From Palsa-504 sp963753225 (GTDB lineage: Bacteria; Actinomycetota; Actinomycetes; Streptosporangiales; Streptosporangiaceae): a stretch of 64,000 nucleotides of DNA. The notes under the pieces were generated by a model. It saw only the letters and a program-made list of their open reading frames with translations. It made no database searches and had not been told where the DNA came from. The DNA lies in contig CAVWBQ010000015.1 in the NCBI GenBank assembly GCA_963753225.1, positions 186,001-250,000 on the forward strand, in the 5' to 3' direction. Shown in pieces: positions 52,991 to 61,007 of this stretch (position 1 is its first letter; each line of letters starts with the position of its first letter). The position numbers and the translations under genes are program-made.

Positions 52991-53623
52991 ATGAACACCA
53001 TGCATGACGCGCCTGCCGACGGCGGGTATCCGGCGGGCGCACCCGATCCTCATAGGGCACGGTTCCGCAACACGAGATGGTTCCGCTGGGGCGCTGGCAT
53101 CACCCTGGCCGGTTTCCTCGCGGGTGGCGGGATCGCCCTGGCGGTGGTGGCCGCGGGCGGCAGTACGGCGCCAGGCCCAGCCTCCAATACGTCGGCGGCC
53201 GCGCTGAACACCGCGCTCAGCGACGCCGCCGGCAACTCGGCCGTTCCCCCGGCCCGCGTCCGCTGGGCGCTCGGCCGGCTGCGCCACCTCGGCGGCGTGG
53301 ACGGGACGGCGACCTTCCACAACAAGGCCGGTTTCCACACGATCTCGTTCGAGCGGGGCACCGTCCAGTCGGTGACCGGCAGCGACGTCGTGATCAAGGC
53401 GGCGGACGGCACCACCTGGACCTGGCAGATCGTGAGCGACACCGTGGTCAGGAAGAACGGCGGCAAGACCACGACGAGCGCGCTGTCAGCAGGCGAAACC
53501 GTATTCGCCGGGGGGCCGGTGGTGAGCGGGGCCAGGGACGCCCGCCTGATCGTCATCAGGCCGTCCGGGTCCGCGGGTTCGGTTCCCTCTGGATCTCAAT
53601 CGGCTCAGAGTTCGTTGACCTAA
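52991..53623 (+). CDS. Membrane-anchored protein with DUF5666-like beta domain
   Basis: The 210-residue protein has a short Pro/Asp-rich cytosolic start, one membrane helix near residues 36-56 (GITLAGFLAGGGIALAVVAAG), an Ala-rich linker and an extracytoplasmic beta-rich domain (GTVQSVTGSDVVIKAADGTTWTWQIVSDTVVRKNGG). The latter recalls DUF5666-type repeats. The tail is Ser-rich. The function is unknown. It precedes a two-component system across a strong hairpin and could be a surface partner of it, which is inference. The start is uncertain; a second ATG lies nine bases later. Confidence 0.65.
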   Translation: MNTMHDAPADGGYPAGAPDPHRARFRNTRWFRWGAGITLAGFLAGGGIALAVVAAGGSTAPGPASNTSAAALNTALSDAAGNSAVPPARVRWALGRLRHLGGVDGTATFHNKAGFHTISFERGTVQSVTGSDVVIKAADGTTWTWQIVSDTVVRKNGGKTTTSALSAGETVFAGGPVVSGARDARLIVIRPSGSAGSVPSGSQSAQSSLT

Positions 53624-53631
53624 CCATCTAG

Positions 53632-53671
53632 GCATGCTGCGGCGCACCCGGTCCGGGCGCGCCGCGTCATG
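53632..53671 (+). terminator. Strong GC-rich hairpin between the membrane protein and the response regulator
   Basis: GCGGCGC and GCGCCGC (53639-53645/53659-53665) form the core stem, with CCCG/CGGG inside and GCATG/CATGC outside. There is no T-run. A terminator or promoter insulator is likely. Confidence 0.6.
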
Positions 53672-53683
53672 CTGTGAACTTCC

Positions 53684-53701
53684 ATGCGGCAGTATGCGGC
53701 A
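53684..53701 (+). promoter_or_regulatory. Direct repeats upstream of the response regulator
   Basis: ATGCGGCA occurs twice, at 53684-53691 and 53694-53701, 10 bases apart and so on the same DNA face, 20 bases before the gene. OmpR-type regulators bind direct repeats, so autoregulation is plausible. Confidence 0.45.
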
Positions 53702-53720
53702 CAATGAAACGTGAGAGATC

Positions 53721-54458
53721 ATGGCAGACGGTGACCGAATTCCCAAGGTGCTCGTTGTCGACGACGAGCCGAACATCCGTGAGCTGGTCGAGGTCGCGCT
53801 GAAGTTCCACGGCTGCGCGGTCGCCGTCAGCGCCAGCGGCAAGGACGCGCTGCATCAGGTCGGGGCGTACGACCCCGACCTGATGATCCTCGACGTCATG
53901 CTGCCCGACATGGACGGCTTCGAGGTCTGCCGCGCCCTGCGGTCCGAGGGCAACGACGTCCCGGTCATCTTCCTGACCGCCCGGGACACCACCTCGGACA
54001 CGATCCGCGGCCTCACGCTGGGCGGCGACGACTACGTGACCAAGCCGTTCTCGGTCGAGGCGCTGGTGGCCCGGGTCCGTGCCGTGCTGCGGCGCACCAC
54101 CCGCGCGCCCGGCGGCGACGGCGCGGCGGATGACGGCGCCCTGCTCACCGTGGGCGACCTGGAACTGGACGAGGAGCACTGGGTGGTGCGCCGCGGCGGG
54201 ACCCAGGTAGAGCTCTCGCCCACCGAGTTCCGGCTGCTCGCGTACCTGATGCGCAACCAGGGACGGATGCTGACCAGGCAGCAGCTGCTGGAGAACGTGT
54301 GGGGCTGGGAGTTCGCCGGCCAGTCCCAGGTGGTGGAGACGTACGTCAGCTATCTGCGGCGTAAGCTCGACCCGCTCGGCCCGCCGCTGATCCACACCCA
54401 GCGCGGAGTCGGCTACAGCCTGCGTCCGCCGCCGGAAACCGAGCGCGTGCTCAGATGA
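53721..54458 (+). CDS. OmpR/PhoB-family response regulator
   Basis: The 245-residue protein has a receiver domain (LVVDDEPNIR, phospho-acceptor Asp58 in MILDVML, Thr86 in FLTARD, Lys108 in VTKPF) and a C-terminal winged helix (LSPTEFRLLAYLMRNQGRMLTRQQLLENVWG, YVSYLRRKLD, TQRGVGYSLR). The stop overlaps the kinase start as ATGA, so the pair is cotranscribed. The regulated genes are not known. Confidence 0.95.
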   Translation: MADGDRIPKVLVVDDEPNIRELVEVALKFHGCAVAVSASGKDALHQVGAYDPDLMILDVMLPDMDGFEVCRALRSEGNDVPVIFLTARDTTSDTIRGLTLGGDDYVTKPFSVEALVARVRAVLRRTTRAPGGDGAADDGALLTVGDLELDEEHWVVRRGGTQVELSPTEFRLLAYLMRNQGRMLTRQQLLENVWGWEFAGQSQVVETYVSYLRRKLDPLGPPLIHTQRGVGYSLRPPPETERVLR

Positions 54459-55954
54459 ACTTCACGCGGCGGTTGGGATCCAGCCGCGGCAGGCTCTCGC
54501 TGCGGTCCCGGCTCCTCGCCGGGCTGATCACGGTGACCGCGCTGTTCCTCATCATCATGGGCGTGGTTACCACCGTGGTGCTGGGCAACTCCGAGCAGAG
54601 CCAGTTCAACTCCGACCTGTCGCTGACCGCCCGGATCAAGCTGACCGAGGTCGCCGACCTCACCGGCGGCTACGCCGTGATCTACGTCAACCTCCCCACC
54701 AGGAAGGTGGGCGTGCTCAGCCCGCCCTCGGCGGCCACGGCGGAGCTGCAGACCCTGGTCGGCGGCCTGCTGGCCAAGGGGGAGGCGAGACGGTATTTCA
54801 GCCGGGAGGGCAACCCGCAGCGAACCCTGTTCGGCGTCTCGCTGCCGGATTACCCGGCGCTGACCGCGATCTGGCGGCCGATCCTTTCCAGCGAAGCGCA
54901 GCACAACCACGACCTGGTTCCCCCGGGCACCAGCGTCCTGCTGATCGCGCGGCCGAGCAGCGCGGTGGGCAGTGAGGTGCGCGGCCTGGTCGCCGCCGAG
55001 CTGATCACCGGCGCGATCCTGCTCGCGCTGCTCGCGGTGGGCGGCCGCTGGCTGATCAGCCGCGGCCTGGCCCCGCTCGACCGGATGGCGAGCACCGCCG
55101 ACGTGATCACCAGCCGGGGCGACCTGACCGCCCGGATGCCCGACCCTGGCGACCATGCCGAGGCGGGGCGGCTGGCCGGGGCGATCAACACGATGCTGGA
55201 CCGGATCCAGCAGGCGTTCCGGGCGCGCTGGGAGTCCGAGCAGAAGGTGCGGCAGTTCGCCGCGGACGCGTCGCACGAGCTGCGCACGCCGCTGACCACC
55301 ATCCGCGGGTACGCCGAGCTGTACCGGCAGGGCGCGCTCGGTGAGGACCGGCTGCCGAACGCCATGCGCCGCATCGAGCAGGAGGCGGACCGGATGTCCA
55401 GCCTGGTCGCCGAGCTGCTCGAGCTGGCCAGGCTGGACCGCGACTCATCCCTCGACCTGACCGAGACCGACCTGTCCGCGCTGGTCGCGGACGCGGTCGA
55501 GGACGCCCGGGCGGTGGAGCCGCACCGCCCGGTCGGGGCGAGCACGCCCCGGAGCCTGGTCGTGGTGGCGGACGAGCCGCGGATCCGGCAGGTGCTGGCC
55601 AACCTGCTCGGCAACATCCGCGAGCACACCGCCCCGGACACCCCGGTGGCGGTCCGGCTCTCCGAGGCCGGCCAGGGCGCGCTGCTCGAGGTGACCGACT
55701 CGGGCCAGGGCATGGACCCGGAGGCGGCGGCGCGCGCGTTCGACCGCTTCTACCGGGGCGGGCACAACGGCAACGACGGCCACGGCAGCGGCCTCGGGCT
55801 GTCCATCGTGCAGGCGATCGCGGCCGCGCACGGCGGGCATGCGATGCTCAGGTCGGCAGTCGGTGCGGGCACAAGCGTGCAGGTCTGGATCCCGTTCCAG
55901 CCCCCGGCCCGGGTCTCCGAGCGGACCCCGCCGCCGGGCACGACGTACAACTGA
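54455..55954 (+). CDS. Sensor histidine kinase
   Basis: The 499-residue kinase has two membrane helices (about 23-45 and 178-200) that bracket an extracytoplasmic sensor of about 130 residues. HAMP, the phospho-acceptor motif FAADASHELRTPLTTIRGYAE and a HATPase domain (NLLGNIREHT as N-box, DSGQGMDPEAAARAFDRFYRG, GSGLGLSIVQAIAAAHGG) follow. It should phosphorylate the upstream regulator. The signal is unknown. Confidence 0.95.
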   Translation: MNFTRRLGSSRGRLSLRSRLLAGLITVTALFLIIMGVVTTVVLGNSEQSQFNSDLSLTARIKLTEVADLTGGYAVIYVNLPTRKVGVLSPPSAATAELQTLVGGLLAKGEARRYFSREGNPQRTLFGVSLPDYPALTAIWRPILSSEAQHNHDLVPPGTSVLLIARPSSAVGSEVRGLVAAELITGAILLALLAVGGRWLISRGLAPLDRMASTADVITSRGDLTARMPDPGDHAEAGRLAGAINTMLDRIQQAFRARWESEQKVRQFAADASHELRTPLTTIRGYAELYRQGALGEDRLPNAMRRIEQEADRMSSLVAELLELARLDRDSSLDLTETDLSALVADAVEDARAVEPHRPVGASTPRSLVVVADEPRIRQVLANLLGNIREHTAPDTPVAVRLSEAGQGALLEVTDSGQGMDPEAAARAFDRFYRGGHNGNDGHGSGLGLSIVQAIAAAHGGHAMLRSAVGAGTSVQVWIPFQPPARVSERTPPPGTTYN

Positions 55955-55999
55955 CCGCCGCGAGCCCGGCAGCGGCGCGCCAGGGCCGAAATTAGCGAC

Positions 56000-56023
56000 A
56001 TCACCAGTCCATATGCTGGTGAT
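56000..56023. promoter_or_regulatory. 24-bp inverted repeat between the kinase and ECF-sigma genes
   Basis: ATCACCAG-N8-CTGGTGAT is a perfect inverted repeat ending 17 bases before the next ATG. It may terminate the two-component operon or act as operator of the sigma gene; its right arm is six bases before the proposed -10 element. Confidence 0.5.
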
Positions 56024-56028
56024 TCAAC

Positions 56029-56041
56029 TAGGTTTTGGGCA
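56029..56041 (+). promoter_or_regulatory. Putative leaderless promoter -10 element of the ECF-sigma gene
   Basis: TAGGTT (56029-56034) lies exactly six bases before the ATG, and there is no ribosome site. The paralogue downstream has TACGTT at the same distance, so transcripts probably begin at the ATG. Confidence 0.5.
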
Positions 56042-57345
56042 TGGACGACCGCGAGATCGTCGCGGCCATCGTGGCCGGCGACCTAACCGGCCTGGCCGCC
56101 GCGTACGACGAGCACGCCGAGTGCCTATACGGTTACTGCCGCTGGATGCTGGGCGAGCCGGACGAAGCCGCCGACGCGGTGGAGAACACCTTTGTCGTCG
56201 CCGCCGGCCGGCTCGACCGGCTGCGCGAGCCGCGCAAGCTGCGACCCTGGCTCTTCGCGGTCGCCCGTAACGAGTGCCAGATGCGGCTGCGTGCGTCGGA
56301 GGTGGGTCTCGGCGAGGACACCGGCCTGCCCGATCCGCCCTCCGACACCGGCCTGTCCGCCCGGGGGCGCGCCGAGCGGGCCGAACTGGCCGGGCTCGTC
56401 CGCGCCGCTCTGGACGAGCTGAGCGCGGCTGAGCGCGAGGTCCTCGAACTCGACCTCCGGCACGACCTGCAGGGCGCCGACCTCGCGGCCGTGCTCGGCG
56501 TGCCGCGCAACCAGGCACAGGCCCTCGCGTCGCACGCCCGCAGCACGCTGGAGGCGGCACTCGGTGCCCTGTTCGTGGCCCGCACCGGGCGGCGTGGCTG
56601 CGCCGAGCTTGACCTGCTGCTCGACGGCTGGGACGGCCAGCTGACCGGATCGACGCGCAAGCTGGTCAGCCGGCATATCGAGCAGTGCGACGCCTGCGCC
56701 GATCACAGCCACGGCGCACTGCGCGCGGCCGTGCGCCACGGCATGGCCCCGCTTGCCGCGCCGCCGCCTGAGCTACGCGACGAGGTGCTGCAACTGTGCG
56801 GTGATTCCGGACCGGAGACGCTGTCGTACCGGCGGGACGTGACACAGGGGGCCGGACCGTTCCTGCCCAGCGGCTTCCCCCAGGCGATCCGCGCGCCCCG
56901 GCGGCGGATGTTCGCGCTGTCCGGGGCCGCGGCAGGGGTGGGCGTCCTGGTCGCGATCATGGCGACCGGGATCGTCGCCGTGCTCGCGCTCACCGGGTCG
57001 CATTCCCCGCGGTCGGCCGCCGCCGGAACTAGCGGCTCGCCGGGCTCCGCGAGCGCCGCTGCGACCGGGGATGCCGGAACGCCCAGCGGAGCCCCCTCAG
57101 GCGAGTCGCCGGCCATCAGCACGCCACCGTCCAGCAGCGCGCCGCCCCCGGCGGCCGCCGCGTCCGTCTCGCCGACCAGGGTGAAGCCGTCGCGGTCGCA
57201 TCCGGCCGCCTCGCCGCCGCCCGCGACCCCGACGCCGAGGTTCACGTTCCGCCCGCCCACGCCGACGCCCACGGCCACCTCGACGGCCACGTCGACCGCT
57301 ACCGGCACGCCGACGCCACTGTTCGCGTCCACCCCGCCGGCGTAG
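56041..57345 (+). CDS. ECF-type sigma factor with C-terminal membrane anchor and extracytoplasmic tail
   Basis: The 434-residue protein has sigma region 2 (about 17-82: LAAAYDEHAECLYGYCRWML, LRPWLFAVARNECQMRL) and region 4 (about 122-175: LDELSAAEREVLELDLRHDLQGADLAAVLGVPRNQAQALASHA). A zinc-finger-like HIEQCDAC (212-219) follows, then one membrane helix (about 293-318) and an outside tail rich in Pro, Thr and Ser. The sigma factor and an anti-sigma-like anchor are thus one polypeptide, implying release or local sensing at the membrane. A paralogue without region 4 follows. Which genes it controls is unknown. Confidence 0.85.
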   Translation: MDDREIVAAIVAGDLTGLAAAYDEHAECLYGYCRWMLGEPDEAADAVENTFVVAAGRLDRLREPRKLRPWLFAVARNECQMRLRASEVGLGEDTGLPDPPSDTGLSARGRAERAELAGLVRAALDELSAAEREVLELDLRHDLQGADLAAVLGVPRNQAQALASHARSTLEAALGALFVARTGRRGCAELDLLLDGWDGQLTGSTRKLVSRHIEQCDACADHSHGALRAAVRHGMAPLAAPPPELRDEVLQLCGDSGPETLSYRRDVTQGAGPFLPSGFPQAIRAPRRRMFALSGAAAGVGVLVAIMATGIVAVLALTGSHSPRSAAAGTSGSPGSASAAATGDAGTPSGAPSGESPAISTPPSSSAPPPAAAASVSPTRVKPSRSHPAASPPPATPTPRFTFRPPTPTPTATSTATSTATGTPTPLFASTPPA

Positions 57346-57456
57346 CTGTCATTCCCGCCTTCGCCGCGGTCCAGGCGCCCCGCGGAGTTCGCCACGCAGT
57401 TATGTCGTTCTGATATCTGGTTGTGCCTTTTGACCAAGCTCAGGGCCGGACCGAAC

Positions 57457-57469
57457 TACGTTAGGCGCA
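57457..57469 (+). promoter_or_regulatory. Putative leaderless promoter -10 element of the sigma paralogue
   Basis: TACGTT (57457-57462) is six bases before the ATG at 57469, the same layout as the upstream paralogue, again without a ribosome site. Confidence 0.45.
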
Positions 57470-58647
57470 TGCAGGACCGTGCCCTCGTGGCGGCCGTCGT
57501 CGCAGGTGACGCGGATGGCTTCGCCGCGGCGTACGACCAGTACGCCGCGTCGCTCTACGCCTGCTGCCACGCGGCGCTGCCAGAAGGGGAAGCCGCCGAG
57601 GCGGTGCTCGACACCTTCCTGATCGCGACGGCCAAGCTGGACGGGCTGCGTGATCCGGACCGGTTCGGTCCCTGGCTGCACGCGGTGGCACGGAACGAGT
57701 GCCTGCGCCGGCTGGGTCCAGGCGCGGAGATGCCCGCGGCGGCGGATCCTGGCGACGAGCCGCTGGAGATCCCGCCGGCCGATTTGCGCGGCCGGGTGCT
57801 GACGGCCTGCGCCGACAACTCCCCGCCGGGCCGCGCCCGCCGGATGAGCGTGGCGCACCGCGCGGGCGTGTTCGGCCCGGCGGGCTTCCCCAAGGCGATC
57901 GGCCCGTCCGGGCCGTGGTGGTGGCGGCGCGTCCGGCGGCGCGTCCGGCGGCACCCTGGCGTGGTCGTGGCGGCGGCCGTAGTGGCGGCGCTGGCCCTGA
58001 CGGCCGGGATCACCGTGGCCATGACGGCGGGCGGTTCGCAGCGCCCGCAGGCCTCAGGCCCCGGGCTGGACGGGGACGGGCCCGCCGCGGCGTCGAGCAC
58101 GGCCCCCGGTGCCGCCGGCCCGGCGCCTTCCCCCGGACGCTCGGCCCCGCCCTCGGCTCACCCGGCTTCCCCCGCGCCCGCGGGCAGGACCAGCGCGGGG
58201 CCGTCGCCTGGCCGGGGCACGCCCGCGCCCACCGCGTCGCCGTCGGGCACGTCGCCGTCCCCCTCGCCGTCCCCCTCGCCGTCGCCGTCCACCTCGCCCG
58301 CCCAGGGGTACCTGGTGCTGGCACCGGACAAGCTGATGCTCACGTCGAAGAGCGGTCAGCCGGCCAGCGGGTCCTTCGTGCTCACCGCCGCGAACGGCCC
58401 GGTCTCGCGCTACACCGTGCGGGTGACCGCCATGCCCGGCCGGGTAAAGGTCGCCCCGGCGGGCGGGTCCCTCCCGGTCAACGGGTACGTCGGGGTGACC
58501 GTGACGGTGACCAGCAAGGTCGCGCTGACCACGCATGTCGTCGTGGAACCCGGTGACCTCACCGTCACGGTGGTGTACAAGCCCAAGCCCCAGCCTTCGC
58601 CCTCGCCGAAGCCCCAGGCCTCGCCCCGGCCGAAGCCCGAGTCCTAG
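57469..58647 (+). CDS. Membrane-anchored sigma paralogue lacking region 4, with C-terminal Ig-like domain
   Basis: The 392-residue protein aligns with its upstream neighbour over sigma region 2 (LVAAVVAGDADGFAAAYDQYAASLYACCHAAL, FGPWLHAVARNECLRRL). It then jumps to the linker (LRGRVLTACADN, GPAGFPKAI), skipping region 4 and the HxxxCxxC motif, about 150 residues. A membrane helix (about 165-187), a Pro/Ser-rich stalk and a C-terminal Ig-like beta domain (YLVLAPDKLMLTSKSGQPASGSFVLTA) follow. Without region 4 it should not read -35 elements. A decoy or sensing role is inference. Its stop lies in the CTAG flanking a MITE-like element. Confidence 0.75.
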   Translation: MQDRALVAAVVAGDADGFAAAYDQYAASLYACCHAALPEGEAAEAVLDTFLIATAKLDGLRDPDRFGPWLHAVARNECLRRLGPGAEMPAAADPGDEPLEIPPADLRGRVLTACADNSPPGRARRMSVAHRAGVFGPAGFPKAIGPSGPWWWRRVRRRVRRHPGVVVAAAVVAALALTAGITVAMTAGGSQRPQASGPGLDGDGPAAASSTAPGAAGPAPSPGRSAPPSAHPASPAPAGRTSAGPSPGRGTPAPTASPSGTSPSPSPSPSPSPSTSPAQGYLVLAPDKLMLTSKSGQPASGSFVLTAANGPVSRYTVRVTAMPGRVKVAPAGGSLPVNGYVGVTVTVTSKVALTTHVVVEPGDLTVTVVYKPKPQPSPSPKPQASPRPKPES

Positions 58648-58994
58648 ATGAGTGATTCCTGATCGGGTTGCGGGCTTAGGCGGTCTTTGCCGGGGGTGCC
58701 CGGTGCGCACGTGCACGGTGGGGCAGGCAGCGGCGAAAGATCCGGGTGGATTGGGGCTTCGGGGTGATTTTGGTGCACTATAGTACCCCTAATTCACCCG
58801 CAAGCCCGAATCCACCCCGTAAAAGTCACGATTATCGTACTGGCGAGCGAAAAGGCGTGCGGGAGAGGCTGACGGGACTGATGTAGCCCTCATCAGCGGC
58901 CCGGACGGGGTGATCCGCGCGGCCCGCCGGAGGCTATTCAGGCCGTGAGCCGCACCCCGGCACGCCGCACTCACCTGAATCAGGAATCACTCAT
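58648..58994. mobile_element. MITE-like element with 16-bp terminal inverted repeats in a CTAG target
   Basis: ATGAGTGATTCCTGAT (58648-58663) and its inverted copy (58979-58994) are perfect, and each is flanked outside by CTAG, giving identical 20-base ends. The 347-base interior has no gene. CTAG fits the four-base YTAR target duplication of IS5-group elements. The element separates two convergent genes whose stop codons both lie in the flanking CTAG copies. Confidence 0.65.
58743..58818. repeat. 76-bp imperfect palindrome inside the MITE-like element
   Basis: The segment is centred on ACTATAGT (58777-58784). GGGTGGATT-type sequence on the left pairs with AATCCACCC on the right, with scattered mismatches. 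It could form a long cruciform or a bidirectional terminator. Confidence 0.7.
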
Positions 58995-59951
58995 CTAGAG
59001 GGCGGCGAACCGGTCGAGTTCGGCCCGGGTGGGCGAGGTGGCCGCCCCGGCGCGGGTGACGGTGAGGGCGGCGGCCGCGTTGGCCCGGCGGGCGGCCTCC
59101 CCCACGGTCAGCCCGGCGGCCAGGCCGGCCAGGAACACCCCGGAGTGGGCGTCGCCCGCGCCGGTGGTGTCGACCGCGTTCACGGCGGGCGCCGCGATAT
59201 GGCTCAGCGACGGGCCATGCCCCGTTCCCGGAGCGGGCACCCGCATGGCCAGCATGCATCCGTCCGGGCCGGCCCGGACGATGACGTCGGCCCGGACGGT
59301 CCGGCGGACCAGGCGGCGTGCCGCCTCGGCCGGGTCGTCGCTGCCGGTGAGCAGGGCGGCCTCGCGCTGGTTGCAGCTCCACCAGTCACAGCGGGCCAGC
59401 ACCTGATCGAGCACCGCCGCCGGGATGTCGGCGACCAGCGGACCGGGATCGACGAACAGCAGCACGCCGGCCGGCAGGCTGGCCGCCCAGGAACCGAGAA
59501 CCTGGCCCGACCCGGGCGGGACCAGCCCGTAGCCGGACACGTAGACCGCGTCGCCGGGCCGGACCCGGACCAGGTCCCACGCGCCCGGCTCGCGCAGCGA
59601 CTCCGCACCAAGCGCGGTGATGAACGTCCGCTCGCCGCCCGCCTCGACCAGGGCCACGTCGAACCCCGTGTCCGCGTCCGGATCGGGCGTGCGGAGCAGC
59701 CTGATGCCCTCCGCGGCCAGCGCGGCGCGGACCTTGTCCCCCCATGGCCCGGTGCCGTGGCCGCCCGCGTAGACGACGGGCAGGCCCTGCCGGACGGCAG
59801 CGGCCATGATGTTGAACCCGCCGCCCACCTCGATGGCGGCCGAGTCCGCGAGCATGTCGCCGCCCCGTTCGGGCAGCGCGGGCAGCCACATCAGCAGGTC
59901 GACGACGGCCTCACCCGCGAAGACGAGGCGGTTCAGTGCGGGCGGGCCCAT
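58995..59951 (-). CDS. PfkB-family carbohydrate/nucleoside kinase
   Basis: The 318-residue ribokinase-like enzyme has LVFAGEAVVDLLMWLPALPERGGD at the start, the Gly-rich GGGFNIMAAAVRQGL and the C-terminal signature VNAVDTTGAGDAHSGVFLAGLAAG with the catalytic Asp. It phosphorylates a sugar or nucleoside with ATP. Its ATG overlaps the upstream ADP-ribosylglycohydrolase stop as TGATG. This pairing suggests salvage of an ADP-ribose- or nucleoside-derived sugar. The exact substrate is not visible. Confidence 0.9.
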   Translation of the reverse strand: MGPPALNRLVFAGEAVVDLLMWLPALPERGGDMLADSAAIEVGGGFNIMAAAVRQGLPVVYAGGHGTGPWGDKVRAALAAEGIRLLRTPDPDADTGFDVALVEAGGERTFITALGAESLREPGAWDLVRVRPGDAVYVSGYGLVPPGSGQVLGSWAASLPAGVLLFVDPGPLVADIPAAVLDQVLARCDWWSCNQREAALLTGSDDPAEAARRLVRRTVRADVIVRAGPDGCMLAMRVPAPGTGHGPSLSHIAAPAVNAVDTTGAGDAHSGVFLAGLAAGLTVGEAARRANAAAALTVTRAGAATSPTRAELDRFAAL

Positions 59952-60988
59952 CACGCCCCGTTCCCGGATCGGCCGCGCAGGGCGAGCAGTTCACCGGCGA
60001 GCGCCGCCAGGCCGAAGCCCTGGGCATCGATGACCGCGATGGCCTCGGGCGGGAAGGAGCCGACGCCGTGGCAGGCGCCGGCGATCGCGCCGGCCATCGC
60101 CGCGACCGTGTCGCAGTCGCCGCCGAGCGAGGCGGCCAGGCGGCAGGTCCGCCACGGGTCGGCGGGCACCGCGGCGAGCACGGCGAACGCGGCCGGCACC
60201 GACTCCTGGGTGGCCAGGCTGGTACCGACCAGGGTGTCGATGAGCCCGGCTGCTTCGGCCTCCGCACGGCCCGCGACCAGGCCGGTAGCCCACTCGATGC
60301 GGGCCGCGACATCCGCGCCCGCTACCCAGTGCCCGCGCCCGGCCGCGAGGCGCGCGGCCTGGACGCCGAGCGTCGTGGCCTCGGCGACCGTGGCGCCGGA
60401 GACACCCGCGCTCACCGCGGCCGCCACGGCCGCGGCCCCGGCCAGCGCGATGCCGGTGTCGTGCGTGACGCTGCTCGCCATCACCACGCGGTCGACCAGG
60501 GTCGACAGGCTAGCCGTAGCGGGGTCCGGGCGAGTACCGGCATCGATCACGCGTACGGCGACGCCCACCGGGGCGATGCGCATGGCGGCGCCGTTGGTGG
60601 CACCGGCGGCTCCGGCCTCTTCCGGGGGTACGCCGGCCAGCACAGCGGCCACGGCGCGCTTGGTGGAGGGGCCGAGGAGGTCGAGGGAGCCGCGTTCGGC
60701 CATGTCACGCTCCCACTCGGTCAGTGCGGCCGCGAGTTCGCGGGAGTCGATCGTCCCGTGGCCCTTGACCAGGAGCCTGCCGAGCAGCACGGCTTGCTCG
60801 GTGTCGTCGGTGACCGCCCCGGCGGGCATGCCCGCGGCGATGGGGTGACCGGGCGGGGCGGGCTCGAAGCCGGGCAGGAGCGGTCCCCAGCGGCGGACGA
60901 TCTCGGCCCGCGAAAGCATCTGCGCGGGCATGCCGAGCGCGTCCCCGATGGCCAGCCCGTACAGCGCCCCCCGGGCGCGCGTGAGCAT
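59951..60988 (-). CDS. ADP-ribosylglycohydrolase family protein
   Basis: The 345-residue protein has ARGALYGLAIGDALGMPAQ at the N-terminus, the metal site GAVTDDTEQAVLL near residue 58, NGAAMRIAPVG and LGGDCDTVAAMAGAIAGACHGV late in the chain. These are the paired Asp motifs of the dinuclear magnesium centre. Such enzymes remove ADP-ribose from proteins or cleave related N-glycosides. The overlapping PfkB gene favours a metabolic N-glycoside substrate, which is inference. Confidence 0.92.
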   Translation of the reverse strand: MLTRARGALYGLAIGDALGMPAQMLSRAEIVRRWGPLLPGFEPAPPGHPIAAGMPAGAVTDDTEQAVLLGRLLVKGHGTIDSRELAAALTEWERDMAERGSLDLLGPSTKRAVAAVLAGVPPEEAGAAGATNGAAMRIAPVGVAVRVIDAGTRPDPATASLSTLVDRVVMASSVTHDTGIALAGAAAVAAAVSAGVSGATVAEATTLGVQAARLAAGRGHWVAGADVAARIEWATGLVAGRAEAEAAGLIDTLVGTSLATQESVPAAFAVLAAVPADPWRTCRLAASLGGDCDTVAAMAGAIAGACHGVGSFPPEAIAVIDAQGFGLAALAGELLALRGRSGNGA

Positions 60989-61007
60989 GGCACCTTCCGC
61001 GGGAGGC

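Noticed and set aside
58789..58974. 61-residue reverse frame inside the MITE-like element
   Set aside because: Too short for a transposase, no ribosome site, and it overlaps the internal palindrome.
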